Of a stretch of DNA of 64,000 nucleotides, positions 34,026-46,602 are shown one piece after another. The stretch spans positions 62,001-126,000 of the forward strand of contig NZ_JACBNX010000002.1 of NCBI RefSeq assembly GCF_013403875.1. Reading direction: 5' to 3'. The notes under the pieces are model-generated. The model did not search any database, was not told where the DNA came from, and was given only the letters and a program-made list of their open reading frames with translations. This DNA is from Burkholderia guangdongensis (lineage in GTDB: Bacteria > Pseudomonadota > Gammaproteobacteria > Burkholderiales > Burkholderiaceae). Every line of letters begins with the position of its first letter. The first letter of the stretch is position 1. The position numbers were made by a program, and so were the translations under genes.

Positions 34026-35225
34026 ATGTCGAACGATCGACTGCCGCTCGCGGGCGTGAAGGTGCTCGACTTCTCGCGCGTGCTCGCGGGGCCGCTGACC
34101 GCGATGACGCTCGCCGATTTCGGCGCCGAGGTGATCAAGGTCGAGCACCCGGCGCGCGGCGACGACACGCGCGACTGGGGGCTGCGCATCGGCCACACCG
34201 AGACGACGTATTTCAACAGCATGAACCGCAGCAAGCGGTCGATCTGCGTGGATCTGCAGACGGAGGCCGGCCAGCGGATCGCGCGCGAGCTCGCCGCGCA
34301 GGCCGACGTCGTCGTCCACAACTTCAAGCTCGGCGGCGCGGAGAAGCTCGGGCTCGGCTACGACGCGCTCGCCGAGCTGAATCCGCGGCTGATCCACTGC
34401 GCGATTTCCGGCTACGACCGCTCGGGCCCGGAAGCGGCGCGGCCCGGCTACGACCTCGTCGTGCAGGGCGAGGCGGGGCTGATGGCGCTGAACGGCTGGG
34501 CGGACCAGCCGCCGCTGAAGTTCGGCATCGCGGCGGTCGACGTGATCACCGGGATGTACTCGGCGCAGGCGATCCTCGCGGCGCTGTACGAGCGCGAGAA
34601 GACCGGCCGCGGGCGGCGCATCGAGATGGCGCTGTTCGATTGCGGGCTGATGCTCACCGTGTACTACGGGCTCGACGCGCTGCTGATGGAGAAGGATCCG
34701 CCGCGCTACGGGAACGAGCATCCGTCGATCGTGCCGTACGGCGTGTTCGACGCGCAGGACGGCCCGCTCGTGATCACGGTCGGCAACAACGCGCAGTTCG
34801 CGCGCTTCTGCGACGCGATCGAGCGGCCCGACCTCGCGCGGGACGAGCGCTTCGCGACGAACCTCGCGCGCTCGTCGAACCGCGCGGAGCTGCTGCCGAT
34901 CCTGCGCGCGGAACTCGCGCGCCGGCCGCGCGCGGCGCTGCTCGACGCGCTCGCGAAGGGCGGCATCCCGTGCGGCGAGGTGCTCGGGCTCCACGAAGCG
35001 CTGACGTCCGAACGCGCACGAGGCGCGGGGCTCGTGACGAAGCAGCCGCATCCGGTCGCGGGGCAGGTCGACGTGCTCGCGCCGCCTTACCGGCTCGACG
35101 GCCAGCGGATGCCGGTGCGCGGCGCGCCGCCGGTGCTCGGCGCCGACACCGACGCGGTGCTCGGCGAATGGCTCGGGCTGACCGGGGCCGACGTCGCGAA
35201 GCTGCGCGACGACAAGGTCGTCTGA
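34026..35225 (+). CDS. CaiB/BaiF family CoA transferase (class III)
   Basis: 399 aa. PLAGVKVLDFSRVLAGPLTAMTLADFGAEVIKVE N terminus, GDDTRDWG, NRSKRSICVDL, and GYDLVVQGEAGLM with catalytic Asp (GYD, about residue 142). Transfers CoA between carboxylic acids. As the fourth gene of the beta-oxidation operon it probably activates the incoming dicarboxylic acid using a product such as succinyl- or glutaryl-CoA (inference; SugarCT and glutarate CoA-transferases are close relatives). Confidence 0.9.
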   Translation: MSNDRLPLAGVKVLDFSRVLAGPLTAMTLADFGAEVIKVEHPARGDDTRDWGLRIGHTETTYFNSMNRSKRSICVDLQTEAGQRIARELAAQADVVVHNFKLGGAEKLGLGYDALAELNPRLIHCAISGYDRSGPEAARPGYDLVVQGEAGLMALNGWADQPPLKFGIAAVDVITGMYSAQAILAALYEREKTGRGRRIEMALFDCGLMLTVYYGLDALLMEKDPPRYGNEHPSIVPYGVFDAQDGPLVITVGNNAQFARFCDAIERPDLARDERFATNLARSSNRAELLPILRAELARRPRAALLDALAKGGIPCGEVLGLHEALTSERARGAGLVTKQPHPVAGQVDVLAPPYRLDGQRMPVRGAPPVLGADTDAVLGEWLGLTGADVAKLRDDKVV

Positions 35226-35260
35226 CGCCGCCGGCACGCGGTTTTCGTCCGACGATGGGT

Positions 35261-35290
35261 TCCGCGCGTCCGGCGTTCCGGACGCGCGGA
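35261..35290 (+). terminator. Perfect 13-bp stem hairpin after the CoA-transferase gene
   Basis: Arms TCCGCGCGTCCGG and CCGGACGCGCGGA around a CGTT loop, 35 bp after the stop. There is no T-tract, so it may be a rho-assisted terminator or a 3'-end stabiliser. Confidence 0.5.
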
Positions 35291-35317
35291 TTCCGGATTT
35301 CCGGAATCCTGGATTCC
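35291..35317. promoter_or_regulatory. Overlapping palindromes upstream of dctA (candidate DctD enhancer)
   Basis: TTCCGGA-TT-TCCGGAA (35291-35306) overlaps GGAATCC-T-GGATTCC (35303-35317), both with perfect 7-bp arms. They are about 60-85 bp upstream of the dctA sigma-54 promoter, where DctD dimers would be expected to bind. Confidence 0.6.
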
Positions 35318-35377
35318 CTTGCATGCCGCATCGCGAGAAATACAATAAAAACAATGCGTTGACGCGGCTCGTCCGCC

Positions 35378-35392
35378 TGGCATCGACCTTGC
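35378..35392 (+). promoter_or_regulatory. Sigma-54 promoter of dctA
   Basis: TGGCATCGACCTTGC keeps the GG and GC dinucleotides at correct spacing with one departure (C for G) from TGGCAYG-N4-TTGC. It is 70 bp upstream of the dctA GTG; dctA is a classical sigma-54/DctD target. Confidence 0.75.
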
Positions 35393-35461
35393 GATATAAA
35401 TGGCACGACGGCCGCCCCCCGGCCGGACGAACACAGAGCACATTCAAGGAGACGAACCATC

Positions 35462-36751
35462 GTGAAGAAGAAGCCCATCTACAAAGTGCTGTACGCGCAG
35501 GTGATCTTCGCCATCGTCGTCGGCGTGATTCTCGGTCACTTCTATCCGTCGCTCGCGACCGCGATGAAACCCCTTGGCGACGGCTTCATCAAGCTGATCA
35601 AGATGGTGATCGGACCGATCATCTTCTGCACCGTCGTGACCGGCATCGCCGGCATGGAGGACATGAAGAAGGTCGGCCGCGTCGGCGGCAAGGCGATCCT
35701 GTATTTCGAGGTGATGTCGACGTTCGCTCTGGTGCTCGGCCTGGCGGCGACGCACCTGCTGCGTCCGGGCGCCGGCTTCAACATCGATCCGGCGAAGCTG
35801 AACGGCAAGGAAGTCGCGTCGTATGCGGCGAAGGCGCACGGCCAGTCGACGGTCGACTTCTTCATGCACATCATTCCGAACACGATCACCGACGCGTTCG
35901 CGCAAGGCGAGATCCTGCAGATCCTGCTGATCGCGCTGCTGTTCGGCAGCGTGCTCGCGCACCTCGGCGAGCGCGGCAAGGCCGTCACCGACCTGATCGA
36001 CGGGCTCACGCGCGTGCTGTTCGGCGTCGTGCACATCGTCACGAAGCTCGCGCCTATCGGCGCGTTCGGCGCGATGGCGTTCACGATCGGCACGTACGGC
36101 GTCGGCGCGCTCCTGCCGCTGCTGAAGCTGGTCGGCACGTTCTACCTGACGTCGGTCGTGTTCGTGCTCGTCGTGCTCGGCACGGTCACGCGCCTCACCG
36201 GCTTCTCGATCATCCGCTTCGTCACCTACATCAAGGAAGAGCTGCTGATCGTGCTCGGCACGAGCTCGTCCGAGGCCGCGCTGCCGCAGCTGATGGAGAA
36301 GCTCGAGAAGGCCGGCTGCGCGCGCTCCGTCGTCGGCCTCGTGGTGCCGACCGGCTACTCGTTCAACCTCGACGGCACGAACATCTACATGACGATGGCC
36401 GTGCTGTTCATCGCGCAGGCGACCAACATCGAACTCACGTGGATGCAGCAGTTGACGCTGCTCGCGGTCGCGATGCTGACGTCGAAGGGCGCGAGCGGCG
36501 TCACCGGCGCGGGGTTCATCACGCTGGCCGCGACGCTCGCGGTCGTGCCGACGATCCCGCTGTCGGGGATGGTGCTGATCCTCGGGATCGACCGCTTCAT
36601 GAGCGAGTGCCGCGCGCTGACGAACATCGTCGGCAATGGTGTCGCGACGGTCGTCGTGTCCGCGTGGGAGAAGGAGCTCGACCGCACGAAGCTGCGCGAC
36701 GCGCTGAGCGGCAACGCGCAGGTCGCGGCGACCGAGACCGCCGGCGTCTGA
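35462..36751 (+). CDS. dctA: C4-dicarboxylate:H+/Na+ symporter
   Basis: 429 aa DAACS-family inner-membrane carrier for succinate, fumarate and malate. Typical signatures: [22 protein letters not shown] (re-entrant loop, about residue 265), [22 protein letters not shown] (about 295) and the C-terminal [27 protein letters not shown] start with AAGGAGACG upstream. Followed by dctB and dctD, which should control it in response to external C4-dicarboxylates. Its position after the dicarboxylyl-CoA operon may link uptake with degradation. Confidence 0.95.
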   Translation: MKKKPIYKVLYAQVIFAIVVGVILGHFYPSLATAMKPLGDGFIKLIKMVIGPIIFCTVVTGIAGMEDMKKVGRVGGKAILYFEVMSTFALVLGLAATHLLRPGAGFNIDPAKLNGKEVASYAAKAHGQSTVDFFMHIIPNTITDAFAQGEILQILLIALLFGSVLAHLGERGKAVTDLIDGLTRVLFGVVHIVTKLAPIGAFGAMAFTIGTYGVGALLPLLKLVGTFYLTSVVFVLVVLGTVTRLTGFSIIRFVTYIKEELLIVLGTSSSEAALPQLMEKLEKAGCARSVVGLVVPTGYSFNLDGTNIYMTMAVLFIAQATNIELTWMQQLTLLAVAMLTSKGASGVTGAGFITLAATLAVVPTIPLSGMVLILGIDRFMSECRALTNIVGNGVATVVVSAWEKELDRTKLRDALSGNAQVAATETAGV

Positions 36752-36873
36752 GCGCGATGGGCGTGCGGACGGCGCGTGCTCCGGCGCCGCCCGCGGGTGG
36801 TGGAGCGGACGACGGGGTGGGCGATAGCGGCTCGGCGCACGGCGCCGGGAGCCGCGCGGACGTCTATGACACA

Positions 36874-38901
<2,028 letters not shown>

Positions 38902-38937
38902 GCCGGCGGCGCGCATCGAGCAGGAGCAGTGACAGCG

Positions 38938-40293
<1,356 letters not shown>

Positions 40294-40350
40294 GCCGACT
40301 GTGGGTCGGTCATACGGTCCGTTTTCGCAAGGCGGTGGGGCGTGACTGAT

Positions 40351-40462
40351 GCGGGCTTGCTTATGTGGGCCTGCTCATGCGTGCCTGCTTACGCGTGCCT
40401 GCTTAAGCGGCTTGCTTAAGCGGCTTGCTTACGCGGCTTGCTTACGCGGCTTGCTTACGCGG
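40351..40462. repeat. 13-15-bp tandem repeat overlapping the 3' end of the thioredoxin-like gene
   Basis: Five tandem 13-mers close to CTTGCTTAMGCGG (40398-40462), preceded by four looser 14-15-bp versions (40351-40397). The last unit contains the stop codon of the convergent-strand TlpA-like gene (40455-40457). Confidence 0.85.
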
Positions 40463-40988
40463 ACTTGTCGAGCGCCTTCTGCAGCAGCGCGTCGAGCTCC
40501 GCGAACTGCGGCGCGCCGACGTAGCGCTTCAGGATCTTGCCGTCCTTGTCGACGACGAAGGTCGTCGGCGTGAGCTGCACGTTGCCGAACTCCTTCGCGA
40601 GGCTACCGTCGTCGAACGCGACCTTGAACGGGAGCTGGCGGGTCTGCACGTAGTTCGACACGTACATCGGCGAGTCGTAGTTCATCGCGACCGCGACGAA
40701 TTCGAGCCCCTGACCCTTGAAGCGGTTGTACGTCTGAACCATCTTCGGCATTTCCTGCATGCAGGTCTCGCAGCTCGTCGCCCAGAAGTTGATCAGGTAG
40801 ACCTTGCCTTTCAGGTCGGACGCGGTCGAGATCTTCTGGCCGGTCAGCAGCGTGAACGTCGCGTCGGGCACCGTCGACTTGCCGTTGAACGCGAAGAAGC
40901 CGGCGACGGCGATGGCAACCGCGGCGGCGGCGAGCGCGATGTAGCGCATCGGGCCGCGGCGGCTCTGGGTGGAAGGTGTGGAGTTCAT
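40455..40988 (-). CDS. TlpA-like thiol:disulfide oxidoreductase
   Basis: 177 aa. N-terminal membrane anchor (YIALAAAAVAIAVAGFFAF, about residues 15-34) and a periplasmic thioredoxin fold with redox motif CETC (FWATSCETCMQEMP, about residues 73-84). Probable roles: cytochrome c or cytochrome oxidase maturation or general periplasmic thiol reduction. Its final codons and stop lie in a 13-bp tandem repeat, so the C terminus may vary between strains. Confidence 0.88.
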   Translation of the reverse strand: MNSTPSTQSRRGPMRYIALAAAAVAIAVAGFFAFNGKSTVPDATFTLLTGQKISTASDLKGKVYLINFWATSCETCMQEMPKMVQTYNRFKGQGLEFVAVAMNYDSPMYVSNYVQTRQLPFKVAFDDGSLAKEFGNVQLTPTTFVVDKDGKILKRYVGAPQFAELDALLQKALDKSA

Positions 40989-41139
40989 CTGCGAAGGCTC
41001 TCGAAGGCGGCCGGCGGACCGGCATCAAAAATTTGGCGTCCATTTTAACGCGTATACGGCATCCGCAATGCTCGCGGTTACACATCCCGGGCTTCGCGTT
41101 CGACGGATAATGCGAGCTTTGCCCGCCACGCTCACCGCC

Positions 41140-41709
41140 ATGCCGACGGCTTTCCCCCATTCATTGCGTCCCCTTTTTCGCTCACTGCGGCACTTCGCCG
41201 CAGTGAGCTGCGCGTGCGCGGCATTGACCGCGTGCTCGCCGCATTACGACTGGCGTACGCTGCACAGCGACGCCGGCTACACGATCGACCTGCCGGCGAA
41301 GCCGACCGTCGACGAGCGCACGCTCGTCATCGCGGGCGTGCCGATGAAGATGCGGATGCAGGCGGCGCATCTGTCCGACGCGGTGTTCGCGGTCGGCACC
41401 GTGATGCTGCCCGACGATCGCGATGAGACGCGCCGCGCGGCGCTCGACTATCTGCGCGAAGGCCTGTCGCGCAATCTCGGCGGCGCCGCGCAGATCACGT
41501 CGGTCGCGGTGCCGCTCGCGTCGGGCGGCGCGGTGGATGCGCTCGAACTGCGCGTGGCCGGCGCGGCGGGGCAGGATCATGCGCGCAAGACGATCGTCGC
41601 GCGCATTCTCGCGCGCGGCCGCCATGCGTACCAGGTGGTCGCGATCGCCGACGCGCCGTTGCCGCCGGAACAGCTCGACCAGTTTTTCGGCTCGCTGAAG
41701 CTCGATTGA
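41140..41709 (+). CDS. Predicted lipoprotein of unknown function
   Basis: 189 aa. Signal sequence with lipobox LTAC (Cys near residue 32), then a compact domain beginning HYDWRTLHSDAGYTIDLPAKPTVDERTL, ending QLDQFFGSLKLD. The YTIDLPAKP / FFGSLKL pattern occurs in small proteins of unknown function in Burkholderiales. An ATG at 41110 gives a 10-residue-longer signal and is also possible. Confidence 0.65.
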   Translation: MPTAFPHSLRPLFRSLRHFAAVSCACAALTACSPHYDWRTLHSDAGYTIDLPAKPTVDERTLVIAGVPMKMRMQAAHLSDAVFAVGTVMLPDDRDETRRAALDYLREGLSRNLGGAAQITSVAVPLASGGAVDALELRVAGAAGQDHARKTIVARILARGRHAYQVVAIADAPLPPEQLDQFFGSLKLD

Positions 41710-42041
41710 AACGCGCGATTCAAACGATGGGCGAGGGCCTAAGAGTGCGTCGCAAACTGAAAGTTCCTTCGCAGCTTTCGCGGCTAATTGACGGATTTTG
41801 CGGGGCTTTTTCCGCTATCCACAGAGAATGTGGATAACTTTGTTGAAAAGTACTGGGAATACCCCGCCGAGCCATGCCCGGCGGCCTTTCAGTTAGATTG
41901 CCCGCAATCTCGACAGGGCGAAAAAATGAATTGAATCAAAGGCATGCGAAATTCGCTTCAAGTGATGCGTGCCGAATCGCCCGATGCGAGCGGATGCGTG
42001 GAATTGTGCATAAGTCAAGTCTTGACACGCAGCTCGAGTGC
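41710..42041. other. 332-bp convergent gap with DnaA boxes and hairpin
   Basis: Lies between convergent genes. It contains two inverted DnaA-box-like 9-mers (41815-41837) and a CCGCCG...CGGCGG hairpin (41864-41884) that may terminate transcription. No gene seen. Confidence 0.6.
41815..41837. promoter_or_regulatory. Inverted pair of DnaA boxes
   Basis: CTATCCACA (one mismatch to TTATCCACA) and, 5 bp on, TGTGGATAA (exact complement of the consensus). This is not an origin: no AT-rich unwinding element, dnaA or dnaN is nearby. It could titrate DnaA or influence local genes. Confidence 0.5.
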
Positions 42042-43655
42042 TCAGAGAGGCGCGAGCGCGCGCCGGTAGCGGATCGCTTCGGCGATCTGCGCGGCGTCCG
42101 GCCAAGGGTCGCCGGCCAGATCGGCGATCGTGCGCGCGACCTTCAGCACGCGGAAATACGCGCGCGCGGACCAGCCGAACCGCTCGCCGGCTTCGCGCAG
42201 CAGGCGCTCGCCGTCGTCGGTCGGCCGGCACAGTGCGTCGGTCTCGCGGCCGGTCAGCATGTGGTTCGTCTTGCCCTGCCGGTCGAGCTGCCGCGCGCGG
42301 GCGCGCGCGACGCGCTCGGCGACCGCGGCGCTCGCCTCGCCCGGCGAGTTTGCGCGTGCCGCGAGTTCCGCGGGCGTCAGCGCCGGTAGCGCGATCTGGA
42401 TGTCGATGCGGTCGAGCATCGGCCCGGACAGCTTGCGCAGATAGCGCGCGGCGACGTTGGGCGTGCAGCGGCAGCGGCCCGACGGATCGCCGAGCCAGCC
42501 GCACGGGCACGGGTTCATCGCCGCGATGAGCTGGCACGCGGCCGGGAAGTCCGCCTGCAGCGCGACGCGCGAGATCGTGATGCGGCCGGCTTCCAGCGGC
42601 TCGCGCAGCGTTTCGAGCACGTGGCGATCGAATTCGGGCAGCTCGTCGAGGAACAGCACTCCCAGGTGAGCGAGCGTGATCTCGCCCGGCTGCGGCGGAT
42701 TGCGGCCGCCGACCAGCGCCGCGGCGCTCGACGAGTGATGCGGCGCGCGAAACGGGCGCTGCCGCCACTGCGCGGGCGAGAAGCCGGCGCGACTCGCCGA
42801 CAGCAGCGCGGCCGACGTCAGCGCCTCGTCGTCGGTCATCGGCGGCAGCAGGCCCGGCAGCCGCGCGGCGAGCATCGACTTGCCCGCGCCGGGCGGCCCG
42901 ACCATCAACATGTGATGTCCGCCCGCGGCGGCGACTTCGAGCGCGCGCCGCGCGGTGCGCTGGCCGATCACGTCGGCGAGATCGGGCACGCTTGACGACG
43001 GCGCGCCGTCGAAACCGGGAGAAGTAAGCGGTGCGACCGGCGTGAGCCGCGCGTCCGGCGCGCCGGCGAGGTGCGCGCACAGCGCGGGCAGGTCGGGCGC
43101 GCCGAATACGGTGACGCCCGGCACGAGCGCGGCCTCGGCGGCGCTGTCGATCGGCAGATACAGCTCGGGTGGGTGCGATGCCGTACCGGAGCCATCAACC
43201 GTGCCTGAACCCCAGCCGGATCCGGGATCCGAGCCCGAGTCCGTTCCACCAGCCCGCCAGTCCCGCGCCGTGCCGCACGCCATCGCGAACGCGCCGCGCA
43301 TCGGCCGCAGCGCGCCGGACAGCGACAGCTCGCCCGCGAACTCGCGCCGCTCCAGCGCGTCGGCCGGAATCTGCCCGCTCGCGGCGAGGATGCCGAGCGC
43401 GATCGGCAGGTCGAAGCGACCGGATGCCTTCGGCAGATCGGCGGGCGCGAGATTGACGGTGATCCTGCGGACCGGGAATTCGAAGCCGCAGTTCTGCAGC
43501 GCGGCGCGCACGCGTTCGCGGCTTTCGCGGACTTCGAGATCAGGCAGGCCGACGATGGAGAACGACGGCAACCCGTTCGCGAGATGGACTTCGGCGGTGA
43601 CTTCCGGCGCGCGGCCGGCCGCCGGTGCGCGGCTGCGCACCACGGCAAGCGACAT
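42042..43655 (-). CDS. comM: YifB/ComM-family Mg-chelatase-like AAA ATPase
   Basis: 537 aa. N-terminal Lon-substrate-like domain (SFSIVGLPDLEVRESRERVRAAL), Walker A VGPPGAGKSMLA near residue 239, Walker B GVLFLDELPEFD and a C-terminal Mg-chelatase lid. ComM is a hexameric helicase aiding branch migration during natural transformation. A Gly/Ser/Thr-rich stretch near residue 150 (GGTDSGSDPGSGWGSGTVDGSG) looks like an expandable linker absent from compact homologues. Confidence 0.92.
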   Translation of the reverse strand: MSLAVVRSRAPAAGRAPEVTAEVHLANGLPSFSIVGLPDLEVRESRERVRAALQNCGFEFPVRRITVNLAPADLPKASGRFDLPIALGILAASGQIPADALERREFAGELSLSGALRPMRGAFAMACGTARDWRAGGTDSGSDPGSGWGSGTVDGSGTASHPPELYLPIDSAAEAALVPGVTVFGAPDLPALCAHLAGAPDARLTPVAPLTSPGFDGAPSSSVPDLADVIGQRTARRALEVAAAGGHHMLMVGPPGAGKSMLAARLPGLLPPMTDDEALTSAALLSASRAGFSPAQWRQRPFRAPHHSSSAAALVGGRNPPQPGEITLAHLGVLFLDELPEFDRHVLETLREPLEAGRITISRVALQADFPAACQLIAAMNPCPCGWLGDPSGRCRCTPNVAARYLRKLSGPMLDRIDIQIALPALTPAELAARANSPGEASAAVAERVARARARQLDRQGKTNHMLTGRETDALCRPTDDGERLLREAGERFGWSARAYFRVLKVARTIADLAGDPWPDAAQIAEAIRYRRALAPL

Positions 43656-43821
43656 GGCGAGACTCCTGATGCAAAGCTCGGGACAGGCGAACGGCCAGGG
43701 CCGTCCGCCGCGAGTGACGGAGAGGTCGGTGCGCGCTTGCCGGCGTGGCGCGGACTGGGTGACTAGATGATCAAGCGGTACGGTTGGCCGAAACGCGGGC
43801 CGGATTCGAATGAAATTCTAA

Positions 43822-44757
<936 letters not shown>

Positions 44758-44789
44758 CACGACACACGAGCGACAAGAGGAAAACGACG

Positions 44790-46340
44790 ATGCGAAAACT
44801 GATGATGTCCCTGCTGATGGCCGGCTCGCTGCTCGCGGGCGGTGTCGGCACCGCGCTCGCGGACGACGCAAGCTCCGCCGCGGCTGCCTCCGCGCCCGCG
44901 GCCACTTCCGCTCCCGCCGCTTCGGCAACCGACGCGTCGGCCGCTGCCGCCGCACCGGCTGCCGCGTCCGGCGCCGCTTCCGCCGCCGCTTCCGACGCGT
45001 CGGAAGCGGCCGCGTCCGGTGCTGCCGCCGCGTCCGGCGCCACCGCCGCATCCGCCGCCGCACCCGCGTCGGCCGCTGCCGCACCGGCCGCGCCGACCGC
45101 GCCGTTCTCGGTCGATTCGTCGAAGATCAACTCCGGCGACACCGCCTGGATGCTGACGTCGACCGCGCTCGTGCTGTTCATGACGGTGCCGGGCCTCGCG
45201 CTGTTCTATGCGGGCATGGTCCGCAAGAAGAACGTGCTCGCGACGGTGATGCAGAGCTTCGCGATCACCGCGCTGGTCACGGTGCTCTGGACGGTCGTCG
45301 GCTACAGCCTCGCGTTCACGCCGGGCAACGGCTTCATCGGCGGCTTCTCGCGCGTGTTCCTGTCCGGGATGAACTACATCCACGGCGACAAGGCGACGAC
45401 GCTGACCGTCAGCCACCTCGCGCCGACGATTCCGGAAACCGTCTACTTCGTCTATCAGATGACGTTCGCGATCATCACGCCCGCGCTGATCTGCGGCGCG
45501 TTCGCGGACCGGATGAAGTTCTCGGCGATGCTCGTGTTCATGGGGCTCTGGTCGCTGGTCGTCTATGTGCCGATCGCGCACATGGTCTGGGAGCCGAGCG
45601 GCTGGCTGTCGGCCGACGGCGTGCTCGACTTCGCGGGCGGCACGGTCGTTCACATCAACGCGGGTATCGCGGGCCTGATGTCGTGCCTCGTGCTCGGCAA
45701 GCGCGTCGGCTACGGCCGCGAAGCGATGGCGCCGCACAACCTCGTGCTGACGATGATCGGCGGCTCGATGCTGTGGGTCGGCTGGTTCGGCTTCAACGCC
45801 GGCTCGGCGGTCGCGGCCGACGGCCGTGCCGGTTTCGCGATGCTGACGACGCAAGTGGCGACCGCGTGCGCGGCGCTCGGCTGGATGTTCGCCGAATGGA
45901 TCGCGAAGGGTAAGCCGTCGGTGCTCGGCATCGTGTCGGGCGCGGTCGCGGGCCTCGTCGCGATCACGCCGGCCTCGGGCTTCGTCGGCGTCGGCGGCGC
46001 GCTCGTGATCGGCATCGCGGCGGGCGTCGTCTGCTTCTGGTCGGCGACCTGGCTCAAGCACAAGTTCGGCTACGACGATTCGCTCGACGCGTTCGGCGTG
46101 CACGGCGTCGGCGGGATTCTTGGCGCGCTGCTGACCGGTGTGTTCGCGGTGAAGGACATCGGCGGCGCCGACGGCAGCCTGCTGCTGCAGGCGAAGGGCG
46201 TCGCGATCACGCTGGTCTACAGCGGCGTGGTCAGCTTCATCCTGCTGAAGGGGATCGACATGGTGATGGGCCTGCGCGTCGCCGAAGAGGAAGAGCGCGA
46301 AGGCCTCGACGTGGTGCTGCATGGCGAGCACGTCGAATAA
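44790..46340 (+). CDS. amtB: Ammonium transporter
   Basis: 516 aa, longer than the usual 400-430. Signal peptide (MRKLMMSLLMAGSLLAGGVGTALA) is followed by about 85 residues of Ala/Ser/Pro-rich low-complexity sequence before the first conserved helix (NSGDTAWMLTSTALVLFMTVPGLALFYAGMVRKKN). Core motifs: conserved pore His near HINAGIAGLMSCLVLGKR and DDSLDAFGVHGVGGILGALLTGVFA with the second pore His. Transports ammonium/ammonia, gated by GlnK. Confidence 0.94.
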   Translation: MRKLMMSLLMAGSLLAGGVGTALADDASSAAAASAPAATSAPAASATDASAAAAAPAAASGAASAAASDASEAAASGAAAASGATAASAAAPASAAAAPAAPTAPFSVDSSKINSGDTAWMLTSTALVLFMTVPGLALFYAGMVRKKNVLATVMQSFAITALVTVLWTVVGYSLAFTPGNGFIGGFSRVFLSGMNYIHGDKATTLTVSHLAPTIPETVYFVYQMTFAIITPALICGAFADRMKFSAMLVFMGLWSLVVYVPIAHMVWEPSGWLSADGVLDFAGGTVVHINAGIAGLMSCLVLGKRVGYGREAMAPHNLVLTMIGGSMLWVGWFGFNAGSAVAADGRAGFAMLTTQVATACAALGWMFAEWIAKGKPSVLGIVSGAVAGLVAITPASGFVGVGGALVIGIAAGVVCFWSATWLKHKFGYDDSLDAFGVHGVGGILGALLTGVFAVKDIGGADGSLLLQAKGVAITLVYSGVVSFILLKGIDMVMGLRVAEEEEREGLDVVLHGEHVE

Positions 46341-46426
46341 GCGAAACGACCCGCGCGGAGCGGCTCGATGAATGGCCGCCCTGCGGATGGCCGCCCCGCG
46401 AAAACCGAATGAGCGCAGCGACTTCG

Positions 46427-46452
46427 ACCCGCCTTCCCGGCGGGTTTTTTTT
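46427..46452 (+). terminator. Rho-independent terminator after amtB
   Basis: Stem ACCCGCC / GGCGGGT followed by eight T residues, about 85 bp after the amtB stop. Confidence 0.88.
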
Positions 46453-46476
46453 CTCCGGACGCGAGGCGGCGCAGGC

Positions 46477-46505
46477 TTAACCCTTGTGCCTATCGGGTCT
46501 ATAGT
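46477..46505 (+). promoter_or_regulatory. Candidate sigma-70 promoter of gshA
   Basis: TTAACC (-35), 17-bp spacer, TATAGT (-10), about 100 bp upstream of gshA and just after the amtB terminator. Confidence 0.5.
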
Positions 46506-46602
46506 TAAAAACATCCTCTAAATCCTTGCGAATCCGGGAACAATCCCCAAATGCGTTGGGCAATTGCCCTACAATCTTCTTTCTCCCGTTCGCGAGTGAT
46601 TC

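Noticed and set aside
40351..40462. Possible CRISPR array
   Set aside because: Units are 13-15 bp with no spacers and no cas genes nearby; it is a simple tandem repeat.
41815..41837. Replication origin
   Set aside because: Only two DnaA boxes, no AT-rich region, no dnaA, dnaN, gidA or par genes in the window.
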